Positions 7,124 through 14,467 of a stretch of 18,584 bases of DNA are shown here, piece by piece; within the stretch, counting starts at the first letter, position 1; each line of letters starts with the position of its first letter. The translations under genes and the position numbers were made by a program. Below the pieces are notes generated by a model. That model saw nothing but the letters and a program-made list of their open reading frames with translations, made no database searches and was not told the origin of the DNA. Source of the stretch: Clostridia bacterium (GTDB taxonomy: Bacteria > Bacillota > Clostridia > TANB77 > CAG-508). The DNA lies in contig CAAEVK010000030.1 of assembly GCA_900759475.1 (NCBI GenBank), positions 1 to 18,584 of the forward strand, read 5' to 3'.

Positions 7124-8422
7124 TTGAAAAGGTTTATTTTAAAAGAATTAATAAAATGGAAAGAAAGTAAATATAGGAAACCACTAATTTTAAAAGGTGC
7201 AAGACAAATTGGAAAGACGTATATTTTAAAACAATTTGGCGAAGAAAATTATGAAGGAGTAGCATACTTTAACTTCGATCATGATGAAGACTTATATAAC
7301 TTATTTAGTAATACCAAAGCTCCAAAGAGGATTTTAGAACAATTGTCATTTATATATGGAAAGGCTATAATTCCTGGTAAAACACTAATAATTTTTGATG
7401 AGATTCAAGAATGTCCAAATGCATTAAATAGTTTAAAATATTTTCAAGAAGAAGCAAATGAATATCATATTGCTTGTGCAGGTAGCTTATTAGGAATAAG
7501 ATTATCACATACATCTTTTCCAGTTGGAAAGGTTGATTTCTTAAATATGTACCCGATGACATTTACTGAATTTTTAATTGCAGATAATTGTGAAAATTTA
7601 GTTGAATACATGAAAAGCATAGAAAAAGTAGAAGCAATTCCTGATATATTTTTTAATCAACTAGAAGAAAAGCTAAAAGCTTATTTCATAATTGGTGGTA
7701 TGCCAGAAGCAGTTAAAATTTGGACAGAAGAAAAAAATATCGAACTAGTAAATAGTATCCAGGAAAATATTTTAAAAGCATATGAAAGTGATTTTTCAAA
7801 ACATACTAGTAATAATGAAGCAAACAAAATTTCCTTAATTTGGAACAATATACCTTCACAGCTTGCAAAAGAAAATAAAAAGTTTCTTTATCAAACAATT
7901 AAAGAAGGTGCAAGAGCAAGAGAATATGAATCAGCTTTAAATTGGTTAAATGATGCTAATCTAATTTATAAAGTATATAACTTAACAAAAACAGATTTTC
8001 CTTTAAAAGCATATAATGATTTAAGTGCATTTAAGATTTTTATTAACGATATCGGTTTACTTAGAAGAATGTCTAATTTAGATAGCAGAATAGTTGCAGA
8101 AGGTGACAGACTTTTTGAAGAATTTAAAGGGGCATTTACGGAGAATTTCGTACTAAATATGTTATGCAGTACGTTTAATATGGTTCCAAATTATTATACA
8201 TTTGATAGGCATGAGATTGATTTTATTATTCAGTTTAAGAACAAAATAATTCCTATAGAAGTAAAATCAAGTAAAACAACTAATAATATTAGCCTAACAC
8301 GATACAATGAAAAAAATAATAATGAATTATCAATAAGATTTTCTATGAATAACTTGGCTAGAGATGGAAAAATCCTAAACATTCCATTATTTTTAATAGA
8401 ATTTATTAATAATTTTATATAA
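7124..8422 (+). CDS. AAA-family ATPase with C-terminal DUF4143/PD-(D/E)XK-like domain
   Basis: This 432-residue protein has a Walker A motif GARQIGKT (25-32), a Walker B TLIIFDEIQE (D92 E93), a sensor-like CAGSLLG, and the YPMTFTEFL segment typical of the AAA_14 group. The C-terminal DUF4143 part has HEIDFII (D366) and IPIEVKSSK (E379, K381), the residue pattern of a PD-(D/E)XK nuclease fold. Such proteins are common, multi-copy and poorly understood in Clostridia and Bacteroidia; roles in defence or DNA handling are speculated. I prefer the TTG start at 7124 because TAGGAG (7109-7114) is 9 nt before it, whereas the ATG at 7115 directly abuts that site. It lies between the recombinase and the broken peroxiredoxin and may be element cargo. 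Confidence 0.88.
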   Translation: MKRFILKELIKWKESKYRKPLILKGARQIGKTYILKQFGEENYEGVAYFNFDHDEDLYNLFSNTKAPKRILEQLSFIYGKAIIPGKTLIIFDEIQECPNALNSLKYFQEEANEYHIACAGSLLGIRLSHTSFPVGKVDFLNMYPMTFTEFLIADNCENLVEYMKSIEKVEAIPDIFFNQLEEKLKAYFIIGGMPEAVKIWTEEKNIELVNSIQENILKAYESDFSKHTSNNEANKISLIWNNIPSQLAKENKKFLYQTIKEGARAREYESALNWLNDANLIYKVYNLTKTDFPLKAYNDLSAFKIFINDIGLLRRMSNLDSRIVAEGDRLFEEFKGAFTENFVLNMLCSTFNMVPNYYTFDRHEIDFIIQFKNKIIPIEVKSSKTTNNISLTRYNEKNNNELSIRFSMNNLARDGKILNIPLFLIEFINNFI

Positions 8423-8454
8423 TATATTTAAAATATTGAAAAATTAATATAACA

Positions 8455-8470
8455 TCCCCACATTTAGAGA
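8455..8470. other. Candidate mobile-element junction or deletion endpoint
   Basis: The codons of a 1-Cys peroxiredoxin become recognisable at about 8463-8466 (F-R-D-F-T-P-V-C). Sequence before this point is AT-rich and unrelated, with an in-frame stop at 8445-8447. The change happens 40 nt after the ATPase stop. The position is read from protein similarity only; the exact base cannot be fixed without an uninterrupted relative. Confidence 0.4.
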
Positions 8471-9038
8471 TTTTACCCCCGTTTGCACTACCGAAATAAT
8501 TGCATTTTCAAAAGCAAATACATATTTTGAAAAATTAAACTGTCAGTTAATAGGTTTAAGTGTTGATAGCAATGCATCACATTTGGCATGGGTATACGAT
8601 ATTTTTTGCCGAACAGGAATTAGAGTTCCTTTTCCAATTATTGCAGACAGAAGCGGGCAAATAGCAAGAAAATATGGAATGATTTGTGCTAGTGTGAGTA
8701 ATACAGAAACAGTAAGAAATGTATTTATTATTGATGATAAAGGCATTGTAAGATTAATATTAGTGTATCCTATGAATGTTGGAAGATGTATACCAGAGGT
8801 TTTAAGATGTGTAGAGGCATTACAAGTAGTAGATTGCAATAAAGCATCAATACCAGTTAACTGGTCAACAGGTGAGCCTATTGTTATTCCGCCACCAAAC
8901 ACATTTGAAGAATTATTAGCAAGACAAAAAGAAATTATGCAAAATAAAAATGGAATGAATTGGTATTTAAGTTTTAAAATGCCACAAGAGGAATGTTTAA
9001 AGACTGCAAAAAATAATATAAAAATGCTATCTAGATGA
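8463..9038 (+). pseudogene. 1-Cys peroxiredoxin (Prx6/AhpC-TSA family), 5'-truncated
   Basis: The frame from 8463 encodes about 191 residues of a peroxiredoxin that would reduce peroxides through a peroxidatic cysteine. The catalytic motif is present (FTPVCTTE at 8472-8495), as are GLSVDSNASHLAW, PFPIIADRSGQIARKYGM, the Arg-containing RNVFIIDDKG and the Prx6-type C-terminal domain (ALQVVDCNKASIPVNW ... VIPPP). The approximately 40 N-terminal residues, including the start codon and the first beta strands of the thioredoxin fold, are missing. An in-frame stop lies just upstream (8445-8447) and no start with a ribosome-binding site exists, so it is almost certainly not expressed as a working enzyme. 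The 5' part is not elsewhere in this window. The truncation abuts the recombinase/ATPase region and probably reflects its arrival or an associated deletion. Confidence 0.85.
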
Positions 9039-9066
9039 TTGGATGATAGTATATTATATAAAATAG

Positions 9067-9115
9067 AAGTTTGTGAATGGAAAAGTTGTAAAAAAATTAC
9101 GCCACTTACAAACTT
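9067..9115 (+). terminator. Long imperfect hairpin after the peroxiredoxin remnant
   Basis: AAGTTTGTGAATGG (9067-9080) pairs with CCACTTACAAACTT (9102-9115) over 14 positions with two non-Watson-Crick positions and a 21-nt loop. It lies just after the peroxiredoxin stop and could be its terminator, although the T-run behind it is weak (TTTATCTTAATATTTT). Confidence 0.4.
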
Positions 9116-9193
9116 TTATCTTAATATTTTACATAATAAAAAAGATTTATGGAATATGTTTATTTTAATAAAGTTTTAAAAGAAATAAGAAAA

Positions 9194-9284
9194 GTGGCTT
9201 CGCCACATGTACAGGTTTGCTTCGCAAACCGCACAGTCCAAGGAAATTTAACCTTGTTGTTCCGGAAAAATCTGCGATTTTTCC
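9194..9284. repeat. REP-like cluster of four hairpins
   Basis: Four stems are packed into 91 nt: GTGGC-TTC-GCCAC (9194-9206), GGTTTGC-TTC-GCAAACC (9214-9230), CAAGG-8 nt-CCTTG (9239-9256) and GGAAAAATC-TGC-GATTTTTCC (9264-9284). Three of them have 3-nt loops. The block is richer in G and C than the DNA on either side. It lies in a 346-nt gap (9039-9384) where I see no convincing gene; a 61-codon ORF running through it is explained by the repeat. From memory, similar hairpin clusters recur between genes of gut Clostridia, so a dispersed REP/RAYT-type element is likely. Confidence 0.6.
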
Positions 9285-9350
9285 TATACAATAAAAAAAT
9301 TTTTTCTAGCATAATATTTAATAAGCAGTATTAAGGAGGAATTTTATCAA

Positions 9351-9398
9351 ATGCTATTATTGCGTTTGGAACTGGGAGAAAACTATGAATTCTTGTGA
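9351..9398 (+). CDS. Possible 15-codon leader peptide overlapping the next gene
   Basis: A strong Shine-Dalgarno AAGGAGGA (9333-9340) is 10 nt before an ATG opening a 15-codon ORF (MLLLRLELGENYEFL). Its stop at 9396-9398 lies inside the next gene, which starts at 9385 in another frame. The arrangement would allow translational coupling. It may equally be a chance ORF, with the strong site serving the downstream gene. Confidence 0.3.
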   Translation: MLLLRLELGENYEFL

Positions 9399-9549
9399 AT
9401 TTGTTACATTTATATCGATTTTGGCATGTAATATTGCCAAAAATAAAACTCAAAATGAAATAAATCTATTAGCTACATTTTTTACACAATTAGGAGATAC
9501 TCTAGCTACAATTTCTGCCTTTGATTCATTTGAGTATGATGATAATTAG
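9385..9549 (+). CDS. Small conserved clostridial protein (DUF6774-like)
   Basis: This 54-residue ORF starts MNSCEFVTFISILACNIAKN and continues with LLATFFTQLGDTLATI. That matches my recollection of a widespread family of about 50-60 residues in Clostridia, annotated DUF6774, with the same MNSCE start and TQLGDTLATI core. Function is unknown. Two cysteines (C4, C15) and an amphipathic/hydrophobic helix pair are visible, with no clear signal peptide. GGGAG at 9374-9378 precedes the ATG at 7 nt. The gene is separated from rny by a clear promoter and is probably its own small unit. Confidence 0.65.
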   Translation: MNSCEFVTFISILACNIAKNKTQNEINLLATFFTQLGDTLATISAFDSFEYDDN

Positions 9550-9593
9550 TATATAGAACAACAAAACTCATTAAAAATTTATTATTCCACCTC

Positions 9594-9622
9594 TTGACAG
9601 TCAACAATAATAAAGTTAAAAT
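9594..9622 (+). promoter_or_regulatory. Sigma-A promoter of rny
   Basis: A consensus TTGACA (9594-9599) and TAAAAT (9617-9622) are separated by 17 nt. The -35 is part of an 11-nt palindrome TTGACAGTCAA (9594-9604), which could be a small operator. The start codon of rny is 89 nt after the -10. Confidence 0.8.
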
Positions 9623-9710
9623 AGAATAGTAAGTAAAAATATATTAAATAACAAGTTTATCGTATATATTTTGTACATTGAAAATTAAATATAGAAGGAG
9701 TGGAAACAAT

Positions 9711-11261
9711 ATGACAGGAAATGAAATTTTAATGATTATAGCCACTTTTCTTATCTCAACTGCAATAATGATACCAATAGGTTTCATTTTAAGAAAAAAA
9801 ATTGCAGAATCTAAAATTGAAAGTGCAGAAAATGAAGCAAAAAGACTACTTGAAAATGCAAATAAAGAGGCTGAAAATAGAAAAAAAGAAGAAATATTTA
9901 AAGCCAAAAAGGAGATTCTCCAAGCAAGAAATGAATTAGATAAAGAGATTAAAGAAAGAAGAGGCGAAGTTGCATTACAGGAAAAAAGAATCATTCAAAA
10001 AGAGGAAGCTTTGGAAAGGAGAAATGATTCTTTTGAAAGAAGAGAAAAGGATTTAGAAAGAAAGCATCAAGAATTGGATAACCAAAAAACTACATTAGAT
10101 GAAGTATTTAACAGACAAATGGCAGAATTACAAAGAATTTCTGGTTTATCAAAAGAGGAAGCAAAAAAACAAATATTAGAAGAACTAGACAAACAAATTT
10201 CAAGTGAGAAAGCTGCTTTAATTAGAGAATGGGAAGCCAAAGCAAAAGAAGATGCTATAAAAAATGCAAGAGAAATTATAGGATTTGCTATTCAAAAATG
10301 TGCTGCTGATCATACTTCTGAAACAACTGTATCTGTTGTAGCTCTTCCAAATGATGATATGAAAGGTAGAATTATTGGTAGAGAAGGAAGAAACATAAAA
10401 GCTTTAGAAACATTAACAGGAATAGATTTAATTATTGATGACACACCAGAAGCTGTTATTTTGTCTGGATTTGATCCATTAAGAAGAGAAGTTGCTAAAA
10501 TTGCTCTAGAAAAATTAATTGAAGATGGAAGAATTCATCCGGCTAAAATAGAAGAAATGGTTGAAAAGGCAAAGGAAGAAGTAGAAGCTTCTATTAAAGC
10601 AGAGGGCGAAAGAGCAATGTTAGAAACAGGTGTAAACAATTTACCTCCTGATTTAGTAAAACTAATAGGTAAACTAAAATATAGAACAAGCTATGGGCAA
10701 AATGTATTAAATCATTCTATTGAAGTTTCGAATTTGGCAAGAATTATGGCAGAAGAAATAGGAGCTGATCCTAAAATTGCTAGACGTGCTGGACTATTAC
10801 ATGATATTGGTAAGGCATTAGACCACGATATGGAGGGAACACATGTTGAAATTGGGGTTGAAGTACTACGTAAATTTAAAGAAAACGAGCCTATAATTAA
10901 CGCTGTACAAGCACATCACGGAGATGTGGAGCCAAAAACAATAGAAGCTGTTTTAGTACAAGCTGCTGATGCAATATCAGCTTCACGACCAGGTGCAAGA
11001 CGTGAAACATTAGAAACATACATTAAAAGATTAGAAAAGCTAGAAGAAATTGCAGATTCATTTGAGGGAGTAGAAAAATCTTTTGCAATACAAGCTGGAC
11101 GTGAAGTAAGGCTCGTTGTAAAACCAGATAAAATTTCAGATGATGAAATGGTAATTATGGCAAGAAATGTAGCAAAAAAGGTAGAAGATGAGATGGAATA
11201 CCCAGGTCAAATTAAAATAAATATTATTAGAGAAACAAGAGCTATAGAATATGCTAAATAG
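9711..11261 (+). CDS. rny: Ribonuclease Y
   Basis: This is a membrane-anchored endoribonuclease that starts mRNA decay in Firmicutes. The 516-residue product has an N-terminal transmembrane helix (about 4-27), a long charged coiled coil (about 30-180), a KH RNA-binding domain with the GxxG loop in GRIIGREGRNIKALE (about 219-233), and an HD metal-dependent phosphohydrolase domain with the LLHDIGKALDHD motif (H364, D365) and AHHGDVEPKT. Length and domain order match the family fully. The frame extends upstream to a TTG at 9678, but ATG 9711 has the Shine-Dalgarno GAAGGAG just before it and gives the standard length. It has its own promoter and terminator. ymdB follows, as in many Firmicutes. 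Confidence 0.97.
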   Translation: MTGNEILMIIATFLISTAIMIPIGFILRKKIAESKIESAENEAKRLLENANKEAENRKKEEIFKAKKEILQARNELDKEIKERRGEVALQEKRIIQKEEALERRNDSFERREKDLERKHQELDNQKTTLDEVFNRQMAELQRISGLSKEEAKKQILEELDKQISSEKAALIREWEAKAKEDAIKNAREIIGFAIQKCAADHTSETTVSVVALPNDDMKGRIIGREGRNIKALETLTGIDLIIDDTPEAVILSGFDPLRREVAKIALEKLIEDGRIHPAKIEEMVEKAKEEVEASIKAEGERAMLETGVNNLPPDLVKLIGKLKYRTSYGQNVLNHSIEVSNLARIMAEEIGADPKIARRAGLLHDIGKALDHDMEGTHVEIGVEVLRKFKENEPIINAVQAHHGDVEPKTIEAVLVQAADAISASRPGARRETLETYIKRLEKLEEIADSFEGVEKSFAIQAGREVRLVVKPDKISDDEMVIMARNVAKKVEDEMEYPGQIKINIIRETRAIEYAK

Positions 11262-11262
11262 A

Positions 11263-11290
11263 AAAAAAGAACGCAAAAGCGTTCTTTTTT
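11263..11290 (+). terminator. Rho-independent terminator of rny
   Basis: The stem AGAACGC/GCGTTCT with an AAAA loop (core 11268-11285) is flanked by an A-run on the left and TTTTTT on the right. It starts one base after the rny stop. Confidence 0.92.
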
Positions 11291-11306
11291 CTATTCTAGA
11301 AAACTG

Positions 11307-11335
11307 TTGAAAAACCAGAAAATCTCTGATACAAT
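11307..11335 (+). promoter_or_regulatory. Promoter of ymdB
   Basis: TTGAAA (11307-11312) and TACAAT (11330-11335) are separated by 17 nt, with a TG extension (TGATACAAT) before the -10. It separates ymdB from rny transcriptionally. Confidence 0.75.
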
Positions 11336-11395
11336 AGTGTAAACTGAAGTAAAGGATATAAAATTTGCTTTTAATAAATCTTAAAGGAGGAAATA

Positions 11396-12163
11396 ATGAA
11401 AGTTTTAGTAATTGGAGATATTGTTGGAGAGTGCGGATTAAAAAAGACAAGAGAAATATTACCTAATTTTAAAAAAAAGGAGAATATAGATTTTATTATT
11501 GCTAATGGAGAAAATTCTGCTGAGGGTATGGGAATAACTCATAATATATTTAAAGAATTATTAGCATTAGGTATTAATGTAGTTACAATGGGAAATCACA
11601 CTTGGGGCAAAAAAGATATTTTTACATTTATACAACACAAACAACTTTTAGTACCAGCTAATTATTCAGAAGGAGTTCCAGGAAATCGATATGGTATATA
11701 TGAATGTAGCAACAAAAAAATAGCTGTAATCAATTTAATTGGTAGAACAGACATGAATATTTTGTCTGATAATCCATTTATTATAATAGAAAAAGTGTTA
11801 AACAAAATAAAAGAAGTAGATTTTACTTTTGTTGATTTTCACGCAGAAGCAACAGCAGAAAAAATTGCTATGAGTTACTTTTTGGATGGAAAAGTTAGTG
11901 CTATTTTTGGAACACATACACATGTACAAACAGCTGATGAAAGGATTTTAGAAAATGGTACAGCATATATAACAGATATTGGAATGACAGGACCTAAAAA
12001 ATCAGTTATTGGTATGAGCATAGAGGCTTCTATTAAAAGATTTGTAACATCATTACCAGAAAAATATAAAGTGGCAGAAGGAGAAGCTATATTTAATGGT
12101 TGTATATTTGAATTAGATAATAATACAAATTGTGTTATCAATATAAAAAGAGTTTACATTTAA
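11396..12163 (+). CDS. ymdB: YmdB-family metallophosphoesterase (2',3'-cyclic nucleotide phosphodiesterase)
   Basis: This 255-residue cytosolic enzyme belongs to the TIGR00282/YmdB group, dinuclear-metal phosphodiesterases that in Bacillus subtilis hydrolyse cyclic nucleotides and influence the biofilm/motility decision. The metal-binding motifs are all present: VIGDIVG (Asp8), IANGENSAEG, MGNHTWGKKD, VDFHAEATAEK and GTHTHVQTADE, followed by TDIGMTGP. Length is normal. AAAGGAGG just before the ATG fixes the start. Conserved proximity to rny suggests related roles in RNA-linked regulation; YmdB effects on RNase function have been reported in other bacteria, but nothing in the sequence proves it here. 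Confidence 0.94.
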   Translation: MKVLVIGDIVGECGLKKTREILPNFKKKENIDFIIANGENSAEGMGITHNIFKELLALGINVVTMGNHTWGKKDIFTFIQHKQLLVPANYSEGVPGNRYGIYECSNKKIAVINLIGRTDMNILSDNPFIIIEKVLNKIKEVDFTFVDFHAEATAEKIAMSYFLDGKVSAIFGTHTHVQTADERILENGTAYITDIGMTGPKKSVIGMSIEASIKRFVTSLPEKYKVAEGEAIFNGCIFELDNNTNCVINIKRVYI

Positions 12164-12279
12164 AATCATATATTGTATAGAAAACTAGAAATTTAAAATA
12201 ATATGAAAAGAAAATAAGAAATATGGCGAAAAATATGAGAATTGCGCGATAAAAAACTTCCTTTTTTTACCAAAAATAC

Positions 12280-12308
12280 TAGACAATGAAACCAAAATAT
12301 ATTATAAA
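12280..12308 (+). promoter_or_regulatory. Candidate promoter of spoVS
   Basis: TAGACA (12280-12285) and TATAAA (12303-12308) are 17 nt apart, in the 193-nt gap before spoVS. In Bacillus spoVS is sigma-H dependent, but I could not recognise a clear sigma-H site here. Confidence 0.45.
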
Positions 12309-12356
12309 TATAACTGTTACTAATGAAACAAAAAAATAAATTTTAGGAGGCAAAAA

Positions 12357-12620
12357 ATGGATGTTTTAAAAATTTCATCAAAATCAAACCCAAATTCAGT
12401 AGCAGGGGCAATTGCAGGATTGGTAAAAGAATCAAATAAAGCTGAAATGCAAGCTATTGGAGCAGGAGCATTGAATCAAGCTGTAAAAGCAGTAGCAATT
12501 GCAAGAGGATTTGTAGCACCAGCAGGCGTTGACTTAGTATGTATACCTGCTTTTGCAGAAGTAGAAGTGGAAGGAGAAGACCGAACAGGTATAAAATTGA
12601 TTGTAGAGTCAAGAAAATAA
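12357..12620 (+). CDS. spoVS: Stage V sporulation protein S
   Basis: This 87-residue protein is an almost textbook SpoVS (Alba-like fold): MDVLKISSKSNPNSVAGAIA, GAGALNQAVKAVAIARGFV, GVDLVCIPAFAEVEVEGEDR and TGIKLIVESRK. SpoVS affects septation and engulfment timing during sporulation. Length equals that of the family. AGGAGG lies just before the ATG. It is followed by its own terminator and so is probably monocistronic. Confidence 0.97.
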   Translation: MDVLKISSKSNPNSVAGAIAGLVKESNKAEMQAIGAGALNQAVKAVAIARGFVAPAGVDLVCIPAFAEVEVEGEDRTGIKLIVESRK

Positions 12621-12647
12621 TAAAAAGAAAATATAATAATAAATGGG

Positions 12648-12673
12648 GGCGGAAATTTTATTTCTGCCTTTTT
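12648..12673 (+). terminator. Rho-independent terminator of spoVS
   Basis: GGCGGAAA (12648-12655) pairs with TTTCTGCC (12661-12668), with one G-U and a 5-nt loop, followed by TTTTT. Confidence 0.85.
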
Positions 12674-12684
12674 GTTATTTTCTA

Positions 12685-12713
12685 TTGAAAAATAACAAGT
12701 TTTATAATATATT
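12685..12713 (+). promoter_or_regulatory. Candidate promoter of the solute-binding protein gene
   Basis: TTGAAA (12685-12690) and TATATT (12708-12713) are 17 nt apart. A better TATAAT at 12703 has only a 12-nt spacer from this -35, so the assignment is uncertain. Confidence 0.35.
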
Positions 12714-12754
12714 CATAAATATAATAATTATAATTACGAGGAGAGGAAATAACG

Positions 12755-14368
12755 TTGAAAAATAATTTACCTAAAATATTATTTGGATTGTTTATTGTAG
12801 GATTAGTTATATTTTCAATATATATTCTATATAAAGATAGCAATAAAAACGAAACAAATACTACTTCACAAACAGAAATTGAACCACAAATTGTTAATGA
12901 CTTGCGATTAGGAATAGCCGAATTTGATACTTTAAATCCTATTTTAAGTAATAATAAAAATGTACAGGAAATAGGCAAACTAATTTATGAACCCTTAATA
13001 ACTATTAGTAAAGACTATAAAGTGGAAGGATGTCTTGCAACAGAATGGTCTATTATTGACAACAATGCATATTTAATTAAATTAAGGGAAAATATTGTTT
13101 TTCATGATGGAAGCAAATTTACAGCAAAGGATGTAAAATTTACAATTGATAAAATTAAAGATGAAAATATTACATCTATTTATAAAAACAATTTAAAAGA
13201 TGTTACTAATGCAGAAATAATTGATGAATATACAATAAAGCTTTTTTTAACCTCTTCCATTCCTTTTTTTGAATATAATTTAACCTTTCCAATTTTATCG
13301 GAAAATTATTATTTAAATCAAGATTTTGTAACAACTTATAAAAATCAAAATCCAGTAGGAACAGGAAAGTATAAAGTAAGTGCTCATGAACAAGAAAAAA
13401 TTCTTTTAAAACAAAACCAAAATTATTGGAATAATGCTAATCAAGCAGAGAATAATTCCTATGGTATTCATACAATTTCTGTTTTTTTATATTCTTCGAT
13501 GGGAGAGGTTTATAATGCATTTAAAATAGGTAATATAGATTTAATTCATACAGACAATAGCAATTTTGAAGAATATATTGGTACATTAGGGTATAGCAAA
13601 AAAGAATACAAAGGGAGACAATACGATTATATTGCACTAAATTGTAATTCAGATGTTTTATCAAATTTAGAAATGAGAAAAGCAATTTCGTATGCAATTG
13701 ATAGAGCTAATATTAATTTTAACATTTATAACAGTAAATATTATGTGGCAGAATTTCCTTTAGATTACGGTAATTGGATTTATGTTAATCAATCAGCAAG
13801 TTCAGGATATAATCCAGAGCAAGTAAAGACAATATTAACAGAAAATCAATGGGAACTAAAAAATAATGTATGGCAAAAACAGATAAATTCTAATACAATA
13901 AGAGCTAATCTTAATCTAGTTGTTAATTCATCAAACGAAAAAAGATGTCTTGCAGCAGAAGATATAAAAGAACAATTAGCTATTGTAGGAATAAATGTAA
14001 CAATTAGAAAAGTAAATGATACACAATATCAGAATTATTTAAAAAATAAAAATTACGATATGATTATGACAGGTACTAATGTAGGATTTTCACCAAATGT
14101 AAATACATATTTGGGAGAAAATAATTTTTCTAATTATACGAATGAAGAATTAAAAAATATATTATTAGAAGTTCAAAATATAACAGATGAAAATTTATTA
14201 AAAGAAAAATATAGTCGAATTTATGAAATATATCGAGCAGAAGTACCTTTTATTAGTTTGTACTTCAATAAAAATGTAGTTTGTTATAGTCAAAATTTAA
14301 TGGGGGATATTTCTCCAAACAATTATAACATTTTCTATCATATTGAAAATTGGTATAGACAATATTAA
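12755..14368 (+). CDS. Extracellular solute-binding protein, family 5 (peptide/nickel-type)
   Basis: This 537-residue protein matches periplasmic-type binding proteins of peptide/nickel ABC importers (SBP_bac_5): LRLGIAEFDTLNPILSN, KLIYEPLITIS, VEGCLATEWSI, VFHDGSKFTAKDVKFTIDKI, NPVGTGKYKVSAHE, MRKAISYAIDRANIN. It starts with an uncleaved-looking membrane anchor (KILFGLFIVGLVIFSIYILY) and has no lipobox cysteine, unlike most Gram-positive binding proteins. No permease or ATPase genes lie beside it, so it is an orphan. The start is a TTG at 12755, set by GAGGAGAGG about 10 nt before it. A non-transport role (for example sensing or cell-surface housekeeping) is possible. Confidence 0.9.
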   Translation: MKNNLPKILFGLFIVGLVIFSIYILYKDSNKNETNTTSQTEIEPQIVNDLRLGIAEFDTLNPILSNNKNVQEIGKLIYEPLITISKDYKVEGCLATEWSIIDNNAYLIKLRENIVFHDGSKFTAKDVKFTIDKIKDENITSIYKNNLKDVTNAEIIDEYTIKLFLTSSIPFFEYNLTFPILSENYYLNQDFVTTYKNQNPVGTGKYKVSAHEQEKILLKQNQNYWNNANQAENNSYGIHTISVFLYSSMGEVYNAFKIGNIDLIHTDNSNFEEYIGTLGYSKKEYKGRQYDYIALNCNSDVLSNLEMRKAISYAIDRANINFNIYNSKYYVAEFPLDYGNWIYVNQSASSGYNPEQVKTILTENQWELKNNVWQKQINSNTIRANLNLVVNSSNEKRCLAAEDIKEQLAIVGINVTIRKVNDTQYQNYLKNKNYDMIMTGTNVGFSPNVNTYLGENNFSNYTNEELKNILLEVQNITDENLLKEKYSRIYEIYRAEVPFISLYFNKNVVCYSQNLMGDISPNNYNIFYHIENWYRQY

Positions 14369-14398
14369 AAATTTTATATTATAAAAAATAAAAAACTA

Positions 14399-14426
14399 TT
14401 GACAAATAAAATTAATCATATATAAT
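14399..14426 (+). promoter_or_regulatory. Sigma-A promoter of recA
   Basis: A perfect TTGACA (14399-14404) and perfect TATAAT (14421-14426) are separated by 16 nt. The recA ATG is 41 nt downstream of the -10. Confidence 0.85.
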
Positions 14427-14430
14427 AAAG

Positions 14431-14444
14431 CAAACAAACGTTTA
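14431..14444 (+). promoter_or_regulatory. Candidate LexA (SOS) operator of recA
   Basis: CAAACAAACGTTTA contains AAAC-N4-GTTT (14432-14443). This resembles the Gram-positive/clostridial LexA box (GAAC-N4-GTTC/T) with the outer bases changed. It begins just after the -10, over the expected transcription start, which is where a repressor would act. Confidence 0.5.
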
Positions 14445-14467
14445 TAAAATCGAAGGAGGAAAAATAA

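Noticed and set aside
8423..8450. AATAT...ATATT hairpin after the ATPase as a terminator
   Set aside because: It is pure A/T with a short stem and no following T-run; likely chance in such AT-rich DNA.
8543..8902. 119-codon ORF on the - strand over the peroxiredoxin remnant
   Set aside because: It is the antisense shadow of a clearly recognisable peroxiredoxin frame and has no ribosome-binding site.
9149..9334. 61-codon ORF as a gene
   Set aside because: It lacks a ribosome-binding site and most of it runs across the hairpin cluster, which explains the open frame.
12164..12356. Riboswitch or small RNA before spoVS
   Set aside because: The gap shows no stable stems or known aptamer motif beyond a plausible promoter.
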